Assembly: GCF_900215205.1 (NCBI RefSeq)
Contig: NZ_OBDY01000007.1
Location: forward strand, 1-64,000
Direction of reading: 5' to 3'
Length of the DNA stretch: 64,000 nucleotides
Source: Paractinoplanes atraurantiacus
GTDB taxonomy: Bacteria; Actinomycetota; Actinomycetes; Mycobacteriales; Micromonosporaceae
Part shown: piece after piece, positions 44,652-52,313 of the stretch
Position numbering within the stretch: position 1 is the first letter of the stretch
Layout: every line of letters starts with the position of its first letter
The notes under the pieces: model-generated
Database searches by the model: none
Told to the model about the DNA's origin: nothing
Seen by the model: only the letters and a program-made list of their open reading frames with translations
Translations under genes and position numbers: made by a program

Positions 44652-44660
44652 GGGCGCACC

Positions 44661-45521
44661 TTAGCGGTTCCACGGGCTGAGCTTTTCGGGATTTCGCACG
44701 GCCCAGATGTGTGTGATCCGATCGGCGGCGACCTCGAACGAGTACACCGTGACCACCTCGCCGCCGATCTCGACGACCAGGCCGGGGCGTCCGCTGACGG
44801 AACGCTCCACAATGGTGAAATCCCCGGCCTTGGACGCCAGCTCGACCCACGTGTGTGCGATGCGCTCGCCCCCGGCGAGGGGCTCGAGCAGCGCGGGTGC
44901 GCGGCCGCCGCCGTCGGTGACCGCGGTGGCGCCCGGGTCGAGCAGCCCGATCAGGGCGCCGATGTCCCTGGCCTCCCAGGCCCGTTTGAAGTCGCGGACG
45001 ACGGCGGCCTGCCGCGCGGCCGGGGCGACCGGGGCCCGTGAGGTCTCCATCCGCCGCCGGGCCGAGGAGGCCAGCTGCCGGCAGGCGGCCGGTGTGCGCC
45101 CGACGATGTCGGCGACCTCCGCGAACGGGTAGCGGAAGACGTCGTGCAGGATGAACGCCACCCGCTCGGCCGGTGTCATCGACTCCAGCACGACCAGGAA
45201 CGCCATGCTCACCGACTCGTCCAGGGTGATCCGCTCGGCCGGGTCGGCCGGCATCCCGTCGCCCGGCTCGGGCAGCGGCTCCGGGATCCACTCGCCCACG
45301 TAGCGTTCGCGCCGCACCCGGGCCGAGCCGAGCTGGTCGAGGCAGATCCGCCCGGCGACCCGGGTCAGCCACGCGCCCGGCGACTCGATCAGCCCGCGCT
45401 GCTTCTCGGACATGGCATACCAGCGGACGTACGTCTCCTGCACGGCGTCCTCGGCCTCGGCCACCGACCCCAGCATCCGGTAGGCCAGATTCGTCAACCG
45501 GCGCCGCTCGTTCTCGATCAT
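44661..45521 (-). CDS. ECF sigma factor, SigJ type with SnoaL-like domain
   Basis: A 286-residue ECF sigma factor. The sigma-2 region is LAYRMLGSVAEAEDAVQETYVRWY and sigma-4 carries FAEVADIVGRTPAACRQLASSARRRM. A SnoaL/NTF2-like C-terminal domain (about residue 175 onward) is typical of ECF41/SigJ, which need no anti-sigma factor because this domain regulates activity. A GAGGGGGAAAAG ribosome binding site precedes the ATG. It diverges from the SnoaL/FMN-reductase pair, a usual pattern for targets of this sigma-factor group. Confidence 0.93.
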   Translation of the reverse strand: MIENERRRLTNLAYRMLGSVAEAEDAVQETYVRWYAMSEKQRGLIESPGAWLTRVAGRICLDQLGSARVRRERYVGEWIPEPLPEPGDGMPADPAERITLDESVSMAFLVVLESMTPAERVAFILHDVFRYPFAEVADIVGRTPAACRQLASSARRRMETSRAPVAPAARQAAVVRDFKRAWEARDIGALIGLLDPGATAVTDGGGRAPALLEPLAGGERIAHTWVELASKAGDFTIVERSVSGRPGLVVEIGGEVVTVYSFEVAADRITHIWAVRNPEKLSPWNR

Positions 45522-45605
45522 CTTTTCCCCCTCGGCCAGTACGACGAGGCAGCCACCCGAGTTGTGAGGTCCTGACAATCCGGGGGCGCGTTTCGTCGTA
45601 CGGCC

Positions 45606-46040
45606 ATGACCGATTTTCAGTTGATCGCCGATCGCGTCGAGATCGAGGCCTTGCGCGGCGAGTTCACCGACTGTGCCATGACCCGCGACTACGACCGCCT
45701 GGCCTCCCTGTTCACCGAGGACGGTGCGCTGCGCATGCCGAACATCCCGGCCGAGCTGATCGGCCGCGAGCAGATGCGCGCCTTCGGCCGCCGGGTCCCC
45801 ACGCTCGTCGACTTCCTGGTGCAGAACAGCCACCCCGGCCACCTGAGCCTGGACGGCGACACGGCGGTGGGCCGCACGTACATGCAGGAGATAGGCCGGT
45901 CCTCCGACGGCCGGTCCGAACTGAACTGGGCCATCTACCACGACCGTTACCGCCGCACGGGGGACGGCTGGAAGTTCACCGAACGTGTCTACGAGGTCCG
46001 CTACCAGGACACCACCCCGCTGAAAGGCACCCCACGATGA
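45606..46040 (+). CDS. SnoaL-like (NTF2 fold) protein
   Basis: A 144-residue NTF2-like protein with IEALRGEFTDCAMTRDYDRLASLFTEDGAL and later VQNSHPGHLSLDGDTAVG strands forming the cone-shaped fold. It may be an isomerase/hydrolase or a ligand binder. It is coupled to the FMN reductase gene by an ATGA overlap and diverges from the SigJ-type sigma gene over 84 bp, so it may be a sigma target. Confidence 0.87.
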   Translation: MTDFQLIADRVEIEALRGEFTDCAMTRDYDRLASLFTEDGALRMPNIPAELIGREQMRAFGRRVPTLVDFLVQNSHPGHLSLDGDTAVGRTYMQEIGRSSDGRSELNWAIYHDRYRRTGDGWKFTERVYEVRYQDTTPLKGTPR

Positions 46041-46603
46041 CCCGCATCGGCATCATCCTCGGCAGCACCCGCCCCCAACGACGCGGCGAGGCGGTCGCCC
46101 ACTGGGTCTTGGGCCGGGCTGCACCCCGTACCGACGCCGAATTCGACCTCATCGACCTCCGCGACCATCCGCTGCCGCACTTGGACGAGCCGAACCCGGC
46201 CTTGTTCTCCAGTTCTTACGAGCACGCCCACACGCGGGCCTGGTCCTCGACGATCGCCGCCTACGACGGCTACGTCCTGGTGACCGCCGAGTACAACCAC
46301 GGCGTCCCGTCACCGTTGAAGAACGCCTTGGACTTCCTCTACCACGAGTGGTCGAACAAGGCGGTGGCCCTGGTCTCGTACGGCGTGGACGGCGGCGCCC
46401 GAGCCGCCGAACAGCTCCGCCTGGCCGCAGGCGCCCTGCAAATGGCCGACGTGGCCCATCAGGTGACGCTCTCCCTCTTCACCGAGTGGGAGAACCTGAC
46501 CACCTTCAACCCCACCGACAGAGCAGCCACGACCCTCGACCGAACCCTGGACCAGGTGGTCGCCTGGAGCACAGCGCTGTCCTCCCTTCGAGCGGCCGTC
46601 TGA
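46037..46603 (+). CDS. NADPH-dependent FMN reductase-like protein
   Basis: A 188-residue flavodoxin-fold enzyme. GSTRPQRRGEAVAHWV binds the FMN phosphate, and TAEYNHGVPSPLKNALDFLY with KAVALVSYGVDGG are the usual reductase signatures. It should reduce a quinone or flavin with NADPH. It forms a two-gene unit with the SnoaL-like protein. Confidence 0.9.
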   Translation: MTRIGIILGSTRPQRRGEAVAHWVLGRAAPRTDAEFDLIDLRDHPLPHLDEPNPALFSSSYEHAHTRAWSSTIAAYDGYVLVTAEYNHGVPSPLKNALDFLYHEWSNKAVALVSYGVDGGARAAEQLRLAAGALQMADVAHQVTLSLFTEWENLTTFNPTDRAATTLDRTLDQVVAWSTALSSLRAAV

Positions 46604-46621
46604 CCTTCAGCGGCGCGCAGC

Positions 46622-47215
46622 GTGAAGTACGAAGGTGACCCCCGGCGGCCGGCCCTGGCTCCTCAGCCGGCCTACTTTCCCGGCCCGCCACATCCGGGCC
46701 CGCCGACGCCCGGCATGGCGGTGGCGTCACTCTTGCTGGGCATCGTCGGTGTGCTGGGCGGCTGGTGCACCTTCGCCGTTCCGTGCATCCTGGCCATCGT
46801 CTTCGGCTACGTGGGCCTGGGCCAGACCCGCGGCGGCGCCCGAAGCGGCCGCGGCATGGCGATAGCCGGCCTCGTACTGGGCCTGATCCCCACCGCGGTC
46901 ATCGCCCTGATCCTGATCCTGGGCGGCATCGGTGCCCTCCTGGCACCGGTGTCGTCCGTGTCATCCCGCTTGTCCGACGACACCTCCGCGACTTCGGCAC
47001 CACAGGGCAAGGGCGAGGTGGTCGCCGTGGGCGACCCGCTGACCATCAACCTCGCCGACGACCACTACTTGAAGCTGGCGATGTCGCTCCAGCCGGCGGC
47101 CGGAGCCCCGGAGCAGCTGGACCTGAGCAAGGCGACAGGTCTGACCAGTGCACCGGCCGCACCACCGGCGAACTCTCCACCGAGAACAGTCGCGAAACGC
47201 TCAAGCAGCAACTGA
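46622..47215 (+). CDS. DUF4190-FliL-like membrane protein, frameshifted at C-terminus
   Basis: The 197-residue product has a proline-rich start, two membrane helices of DUF4190 type (GMAVASLLLGIVGVL and MAIAGLVLGLIPTAVIALIL), then GDPLTINLADDHYLKLAMSLQ and LDLSKA, matching the C-terminal domain of FliL. After this the frame drifts into a Pro/Ser-rich tail that ends early. The rest of the FliL-like domain continues in another frame (47152-47286), so a base was lost near 47150. Either the gene is broken or the sequence has an error. The start is a GTG. Confidence 0.75.
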   Translation: MKYEGDPRRPALAPQPAYFPGPPHPGPPTPGMAVASLLLGIVGVLGGWCTFAVPCILAIVFGYVGLGQTRGGARSGRGMAIAGLVLGLIPTAVIALILILGGIGALLAPVSSVSSRLSDDTSATSAPQGKGEVVAVGDPLTINLADDHYLKLAMSLQPAAGAPEQLDLSKATGLTSAPAAPPANSPPRTVAKRSSSN

Positions 47216-48312
47216 TCGACCAGGTGAGAACGGCTTATCAGGGCGCCGTGCTCGACATCTACTACACGCAATTCGTCACCCAATAGCGCGGATGACGTCC
47301 CCCGGGTAAATTGAATAGCCCTGATCCGGCAAGCTTTCCGCAGCGCACGCACCAATGACGTTCCGGATGGCCACAAAATTGCCGGATCGCACCTCCGGCG
47401 CGGGCAATGATGGCGTAATGTGACCGTTGCGCGTGAAAGCTCGCGCCGCGCACCCTGTCTGTTCGATACCGAATGGGGCGGCCGCGACCCGCGGCCGTCA
47501 TTCACCGCAGCGCCCGGAAATCCACACCGCTCGGTGCGCCCGGCCCGCGCGGCGCCCTTCGCCGGAGCCGCCGGCCCAGCAAAAGCCGCCGGCTCGGCCC
47601 GAACTGCCGGCTCGGTCTGGAACGCCGGCTGGGCTTGGGCTGCTGGTTCGGCCTGGACTGTGGGCTGGGCTTGGGCCGCTGGTTCGGCCTGGACTGTGGG
47701 CTGGGCTTGGGCCGCTGGCTCGGTCGGGACTGTCGGCTGGGCTTGGGCTGCTGGTTCGGCCTGGACTGTGGGCTGGGCTTGGGCTGCTGGTTCGGCCTGG
47801 ACTGCCTGTTCGACCTGGATTGCCGGTCGGGCTTGGGCCGCTGGTCCGGTCTGGACTGCCTGTTCGGCCTGGAACGCCGGCTGGGCTTGGACTGCTGGCT
47901 CAGTCCGGACTGCTGGCTCGGCCTGGAACGCCGGCTGGGCTTGGATCGCCGGCTCGGCCTGGAACGGCGGCTCGGGCTGCGGTGCAGCCACAGCCTCAAC
48001 TGGCTGTTCCGCCCGGCAGGCCGGAGCGGCCTGCCGGGCGACTTCCGGGTCCGGCCGCGCACGCGTGACGTCGTCATCCCAGATGAGCGGGGGTATCCGC
48101 TCGAACGAATCGTGCAGGCCCACTTCGCCGCACGCCCGCGAACAGCCGTGCAACTGGCATAACTTCGCAGCGTGGCGCCGCTTGAGGCCCCATCGTCGCC
48201 GTTCCGCATGATCGCGGCGAATTTCCACCATGTCCGGCGAATGGCGCGGGACGCCCGTCCAATCTCTCATCGCAGCAATTTCGGACCTGGAAAAGAAACC
48301 CATCTGTGCCAT
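47065..48312 (-). CDS. Low-confidence hypothetical protein with 12-residue repeats
   Basis: A long minus-strand frame of about 415 residues. The first 80 residues (EIAAMRDWTGVPRHSPDMVE, GLKRRHAAKLCQLHG) look like a real globular or zinc-binding start with Cys and His. Then come tandem repeats of QAEPAAQAQPTV type (about 47.6-48.0 kb) and a Cys/Arg-rich tail that runs antisense to the FliL-like gene, which is probably not coding. The true 3' end is unclear. Starts at 48312 and 48303 both lack a clear ribosome binding site. Confidence 0.35.
   Translation of the reverse strand: MAQMGFFSRSEIAAMRDWTGVPRHSPDMVEIRRDHAERRRWGLKRRHAAKLCQLHGCSRACGEVGLHDSFERIPPLIWDDDVTRARPDPEVARQAAPACRAEQPVEAVAAPQPEPPFQAEPAIQAQPAFQAEPAVRTEPAVQAQPAFQAEQAVQTGPAAQARPAIQVEQAVQAEPAAQAQPTVQAEPAAQAQPTVPTEPAAQAQPTVQAEPAAQAQPTVQAEPAAQAQPAFQTEPAVRAEPAAFAGPAAPAKGAARAGRTERCGFPGAAVNDGRGSRPPHSVSNRQGARRELSRATVTLRHHCPRRRCDPAILWPSGTSLVRALRKACRIRAIQFTRGTSSALLGDELRVVDVEHGALISRSHLVDQLLLERFATVLGGEFAGGAAGALVRPVALLRSSCSGAPAAGWSDIASFK
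47152..47286 (+). pseudogene. Out-of-frame C-terminal FliL-like fragment
   Basis: In the +1 frame relative to base 1 of this segment the codons read TGRTTGELSTENSRETLKQQ then LIDQVRTAYQGAVLDIYYT and FVTQ before a stop at 47286. This is the normal end of a FliL-type domain, directly following on from the upstream protein if one base is restored around 47150. No start codon or ribosome binding site of its own is seen. Confidence 0.7.
47588..47980. repeat. 36-bp tandem repeat array
   Basis: Roughly ten copies of a 36-bp unit such as CTGGGCTTGGGCTGCTGG, then TTCGGCCTGGACTGTGGG, with single-base changes. Minus-strand translation gives a 12-residue Pro/Ala/Gln-rich repeat (PTVQAEPAAQAQ). Copy-number change would stay in frame. 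Outside this array and the tentative gene above, 47287-48820 shows no clear gene. Confidence 0.75.
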
Positions 48313-48629
48313 GAGTAATTGTCCCGCACATCGAAGATCGAGATCAAACGAACGATCATGCCAATCGAAATTACCAACCTCGGAAGGGCGGACAGGGCAA
48401 CGCGATTCCCGGCCGGCGGGATATGCATGCATACTTCGTCAACTGTGGTAGGCCTTGCGTGCCGTTCGCCGCGGACGGACAGCTGGGTGGCCGACCGCGG
48501 CGTGGTGCCGGTGGCGACCGCCAATCAGAATGAGGCGCTGACAGGGCCTGTCGACACCGGCTGAACCGGCGACATCGTGGGCTGCCTCGTGGTCCTGAAA
48601 GCGGACAGGGGGCGAAGCGGGAAGGCGGG

Positions 48630-48675
48630 CTCCGCACGCGCCGCTCGGGGTGCCGTTCCGGCGGCGCGTGCGGAG
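48630..48675. other. Perfect 14-bp inverted repeat (hairpin)
   Basis: Arms CTCCGCACGCGCCG (48630-48643) and CGGCGCGTGCGGAG (48662-48675) are exact complements around an 18-base loop. No T-run follows, so it is not a typical intrinsic terminator. It lies about 150 bp upstream of the first dynamin-like gene and may be an RNA hairpin or protein site. Confidence 0.6.
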
Positions 48676-48820
48676 GGATCGAGGTGGTACGGCGCACAAC
48701 ATCGCACATGGGGTGGGGTGGGCGCATGTCGGAAATCCGTCCGAGTGGAGGGGTCGACCATGGGGCTTCACTGTGTAGGGTCGTGCGGTCGGTCGCTGTG
48801 AGTGAGGCAGGGGAGAGCCG

Positions 48821-50506
48821 TTGACCGTGCTCGGCGAGCTGGCCGGCGCGCGGGCGCTCGCGGCCGGGAGCGGGGAAGTCGATCTGGTCGAGCGGATCGA
48901 CCGGGCCACCGCGCAGCTTCGTGCGGCCGATGTGACGGTGGCCGTGGTCGGTGAGTTCAAGCAGGGCAAGAGCACGCTGGTCAATGCCCTTCTGCGCACC
49001 GACGTCTGCCCGGTCGACGCCGACATCGTGACCGCGGCGCCGATGACCCTGCGCTTCGGGCCGGAGCCCGCGGCGTGGGCCGGTGACACGCCGATTGAGA
49101 TGGCCGCGATCAAGGACCATCTGGACGAGCCGATCGAGGTCCGGCTCGACCGGCGGCTGCTCGGGGCCGGGCTCGCCATCGTCGACACGCCGGGGGTGGG
49201 CGGGCTCGACTCGGCCCAGGGGAACGTCACGCTGGCGCTGCTGCCGTCGGCCGGTGCCGCCCTGTTCGTCACCGACGCGGCCCAGGAGCTCACGGCGCCG
49301 GAGGTCGACTTCCTCCGGCGTACGGTCGAACGCTGCCCCCGCACCTTCTGCGTGCTCACCAAGACCGACCTCCACGTGGAGTGGCGGCGGATCGCCCAGA
49401 TCAACGAGGGGCACCTGAAACGGGCCGGGCTCGACGTGCCGATCGTGCCGGTGTCGTCGTTCCTGCGGGCCCGGGCTCAGGCCCGCGACGACACCGCCCT
49501 CAACCAGGAGTCCGGTTACCCCCGGCTGGTCGACCTGCTGCGCCGTGACGTGCTCGAGGCGGCGATGCAGGACAAGGTCGCGGCGGCCCGGGCCGAGCTG
49601 TCCTTCGTGGTCGAGCGGCTGCGCGAGCGGGTCGACGCCGAAGGGGCGGCGATCCGGGGCGTGCCGCAGGCGGTTCAGCGGTACGAGGAACGGGCGCGCC
49701 GCAGCGCCGGCCTGGCCAACGGCTCGTGGCAGACGGTGCTCGGCGACGGCATCCAGGACCTGGCGGCGGACGTCGACCACGACCTGCGCGAGCGGCTGCG
49801 GCGGATCATCCGCGACGGCGCGGAGGTGCTGGAAGGCTCGGATCCGCGCGACACGTGGCAGGACTTCCAGGCCTGGGCGGCGCGGGAGGCCGCGGCGGCG
49901 GCCGCCGACAACCTGATGATGCTGGTCAGCCGGACCGAACAGCTGGCGGCCGAGGTAGCGCAGCGGTTCGGGCTGGAGTGCGACCAGCTGGAGATCGACC
50001 TGCCGGCGCCGGAGCTGGCCTTGTCGAAGGCGGCCGTGCTCGACGTGAGCTTCCAGCAGACGCGCATGCAGCAGTTCCTCGGGGCGTTCACCGCCGCCCG
50101 CGTCTCGTACGGCGGTTTCTACCTGCTCGGGGCGGTGGGCGCCCTGTTCAGTGTGGCCTGGGCGGCGCCGCTCGGGCTGATCGCGGGCCTGACCCTGGGC
50201 CGGCGGATGATGAAGATGGAGAAGGAGCGCCAGGTGCGCCAGCGCCGCCAGCTGGCGCTGTCGGAGCTGCGCAAATACATCGACGACGTCGGCTTCCATC
50301 TGGGTCGCGATTGCCGCGAGGCCGTACGCCGGACCCAGCGCCTGCTCCGCGACGAGTTCACCGGCCGGGCACGTTCGATCGAGCGCTCGGCGACCGCCTC
50401 GCGGGCCGCCGCCCATCGCGCATCCGAAATGTCGGACTCGGACAAGAAGGCGCGGATGGAAGCGCTGGCCGAACAGCGCCGCAAATTGGACGGGCTGGCC
50501 GCGTGA
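48821..50506 (+). CDS. Dynamin-like GTPase (IniA/IniC type)
   Basis: A 561-residue bacterial dynamin-like protein. G1 is GEFKQGKST, G3 VDTPGVGGL and G4 LTKTD, followed by a helical stalk and a hydrophobic pair (about 420-455, YGGFYLLGAVGALFSVAWAAPL) that should dip into the membrane, then a helical end. Such GTPases remodel or protect the membrane. It starts with TTG after a GGGGAGAG ribosome binding site. Its stop overlaps the next ORF (GTGA). A second dynamin-like GTPase and an Hsp70-like gene follow. Confidence 0.92.
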   Translation: MTVLGELAGARALAAGSGEVDLVERIDRATAQLRAADVTVAVVGEFKQGKSTLVNALLRTDVCPVDADIVTAAPMTLRFGPEPAAWAGDTPIEMAAIKDHLDEPIEVRLDRRLLGAGLAIVDTPGVGGLDSAQGNVTLALLPSAGAALFVTDAAQELTAPEVDFLRRTVERCPRTFCVLTKTDLHVEWRRIAQINEGHLKRAGLDVPIVPVSSFLRARAQARDDTALNQESGYPRLVDLLRRDVLEAAMQDKVAAARAELSFVVERLRERVDAEGAAIRGVPQAVQRYEERARRSAGLANGSWQTVLGDGIQDLAADVDHDLRERLRRIIRDGAEVLEGSDPRDTWQDFQAWAAREAAAAAADNLMMLVSRTEQLAAEVAQRFGLECDQLEIDLPAPELALSKAAVLDVSFQQTRMQQFLGAFTAARVSYGGFYLLGAVGALFSVAWAAPLGLIAGLTLGRRMMKMEKERQVRQRRQLALSELRKYIDDVGFHLGRDCREAVRRTQRLLRDEFTGRARSIERSATASRAAAHRASEMSDSDKKARMEALAEQRRKLDGLAA

Positions 50507-50856
50507 AGGACACGAGCCCCGGGCGCACGCGCGGCGGGCGCGGGTTGTGGCGGGCGGACGGCGGGCGCGGGTTGTGGCGGGCGGACGGCGGCCGCGGGTT
50601 GTGGCGGGCGGACGGCGGCCGCGGGTTGTGGCGGGCGGACGGCGGCCGCGGGTTGTGGCGGGCGGACGGCGGCCGCGGGTTGTGGCGGGCGGACGGCGGC
50701 CGCGGGTTGTGGCGCGCGGACGGCGGGCGCCGGTTGTGGCGGGCGGACGGCGGGCGCGGGGTGAGGGGTGCGGGCGGCGGGCGCGGCGGGGCTGGGTGTG
50801 GGCGCGCGGGTGGCGGGGGCGGGCTTGGGTGGGACGGCGTGGGAGTGAGCGGATGA
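50503..50856 (+). CDS. Coupled repeat ORF between dynamin-like genes
   Basis: A 117-residue ORF made mostly of eight copies of a nine-residue unit GRGLWRADG, then a Gly/Arg-rich tail. Its GTG start overlaps the first GTPase stop as GTGA and its stop overlaps the second GTPase start as ATGA, so it exactly fills the gap and ribosomes could pass through all three. Only the overlaps and the open frame support it. The same repeat is also open in other frames. Gly-rich IniB accompanies IniA/IniC in mycobacteria, but no real similarity is claimed. Confidence 0.4.
   Translation: MKDTSPGRTRGGRGLWRADGGRGLWRADGGRGLWRADGGRGLWRADGGRGLWRADGGRGLWRADGGRGLWRADGGRRLWRADGGRGVRGAGGGRGGAGCGRAGGGGGLGWDGVGVSG
50535..50750. 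repeat. 27-bp minisatellite, eight copies
   Basis: The unit is CGGCCGCGGGTTGTGG followed by CGGGCGGACGG. The TTGTGG core recurs every 27 bp at 50545, 50572, 50599, 50626, 50653, 50680, 50707 and 50734. Most copies are identical, which points to recent expansion or ongoing conversion. The period is a multiple of three, so copy changes keep the reading frame. Confidence 0.95.
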
Positions 50857-52313
50857 GCGGCCACCAGGGAACCCTGCTCGATCAGGTGCGGGGGCTTCTC
50901 GAGCGGGCCGTGAACGAGACCGGGAATCCGCGGCTGGTGGCGGCTCGGGCTCGTGTGGATGAGCCGCTTCGGGTGGCTATCGCGGGGCGGGTCAAGGCCG
51001 GGAAGTCGACGCTTCTGAACGCGCTCGTGGGGGAGGAACTGGCTCCCACCGACGCGGGGGAGTGCACGAAGATCGTTACCTGGTACGCCGATGGGCCCGG
51101 GTATGCCGTGACCGCGTACGGGAGTGACGGGTCTGTTGAGTCTCGGCCCTTCACGCGGCGTCATGGGGCCATCGAGATCTCGCTGGGGCGGCCCGCGGAA
51201 GAGGTCGAGAAGCTGGAAGTGCGGCTTCCCAGTGGGCGGCTGCGCCGGCACACGCTGATCGACACGCCCGGGATCGCCTCGCTGTCGGCTGACGTGTCGT
51301 TGCGGACCATGGCGTTTCTCGATGCCGAAGGGGAGCGGGCGGCGCAGACCGATGCCGTGCTCTATCTGCTGCGGCACATGCACGGGAGTGATGTGCGCTT
51401 CCTGGAGTCGTTCCACGCGGACGGGGTCAGTGAGGGCACGCCCGTCAACGCGGTCGGGGTGCTGTCGCGGGCCGACGAGATCGGCGGGTGCCGGCTCGAC
51501 GCGATGACGGCGGCGGGCCGGATCGCCGACCGCTATGCGGCCGACGAGCGGCTGCGGCGGCTCTGCCCGGTGATCGTTCCGGTGGCGGGGCTGCTCGGTG
51601 CGGCCGGGGCGACGCTGCGCGAGGACGAGTTCCGGGTGCTGGGCCAGGTCGCCGCGCTGCCCATGGACGACGTCATCGAGCTGCTGCTCACGGCCGACCG
51701 GTTCGCCGATTCCGGCGAGGCCCGGCGGCGGCTACTGGGGCGATTGGGGCTTTTTGGGGTACGGGTGTCCGTGCGCCTCATCAAGGACGGGGCGATCGGC
51801 GACGCGCCGGGGCTGGCCGCGGCCCTGACCGAGGAGAGCGGCATCGGGCGGCTGCGGGAGGTGCTGACCGCGCAGTTCGCGGGACGCGCGGAAGTGCTCA
51901 AGGCGCGCTCGGCCCTGGCCGTGCTCGACGAATGTGTGGCGCCGGGGTCGGGGGCGGCCGTGGAGGCGGAGCGGATCCGGGCCGGGGCGCACGAGCTCAC
52001 GGAGCTGCGGCTGCTGCGCCTGGTGCGGGCCGGGCGCGTACCGGGAAAGGACGATCAACTGGCCGAGATGGACCGGTTGATCGGCGGGAGCGGCATCGAC
52101 ACGTACAGCCGATTGGGTCTGGACCCCACCGCGGCCGACGGCGAGGTGGCCGAGCAGGCGCGGGCGGCCCTGTCGAAGTGGCAGCGGATCGCCGAGCACC
52201 CGCTCTCCGCCCGCGACCTGAAAACGGCGGCGCGGGCGGTGACCCGTACATGCGAAGGCTTGTTGGCCCTCAGAACCAGCAGGGATGGGCCTCGCGCTGA
52301 CCCGACTTGGTGA
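50853..52313 (+). CDS. Second dynamin-like GTPase
   Basis: A 486-residue GTPase. G1 is GRVKAGKST, G3 IDTPGIASL, and the G4-like segment LSRADE is a variant of TKxD. A long helical region follows, without the clear hydrophobic pair of the first GTPase, so it may act as the soluble partner in a heteromeric pair, as IniA and IniC do. The ATG at 50853 is coupled to the repeat ORF. The last 44 bp overlap the convergent Hsp70-like gene. Confidence 0.88.
   Translation: MSGHQGTLLDQVRGLLERAVNETGNPRLVAARARVDEPLRVAIAGRVKAGKSTLLNALVGEELAPTDAGECTKIVTWYADGPGYAVTAYGSDGSVESRPFTRRHGAIEISLGRPAEEVEKLEVRLPSGRLRRHTLIDTPGIASLSADVSLRTMAFLDAEGERAAQTDAVLYLLRHMHGSDVRFLESFHADGVSEGTPVNAVGVLSRADEIGGCRLDAMTAAGRIADRYAADERLRRLCPVIVPVAGLLGAAGATLREDEFRVLGQVAALPMDDVIELLLTADRFADSGEARRRLLGRLGLFGVRVSVRLIKDGAIGDAPGLAAALTEESGIGRLREVLTAQFAGRAEVLKARSALAVLDECVAPGSGAAVEAERIRAGAHELTELRLLRLVRAGRVPGKDDQLAEMDRLIGGSGIDTYSRLGLDPTAADGEVAEQARAALSKWQRIAEHPLSARDLKTAARAVTRTCEGLLALRTSRDGPRADPTW

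Noticed and set aside
47420..48211. Plus-strand gene rich in Trp/Ala/Gly across the 36-bp repeats
   Set aside because: The product is a monotonous repeat with no globular part and no ribosome binding site. The minus strand at least has a plausible N-terminal domain.
50535..50750. CRISPR array
   Set aside because: The 27-bp units are directly adjacent with no unique spacers and no cas genes nearby, so this is a minisatellite.
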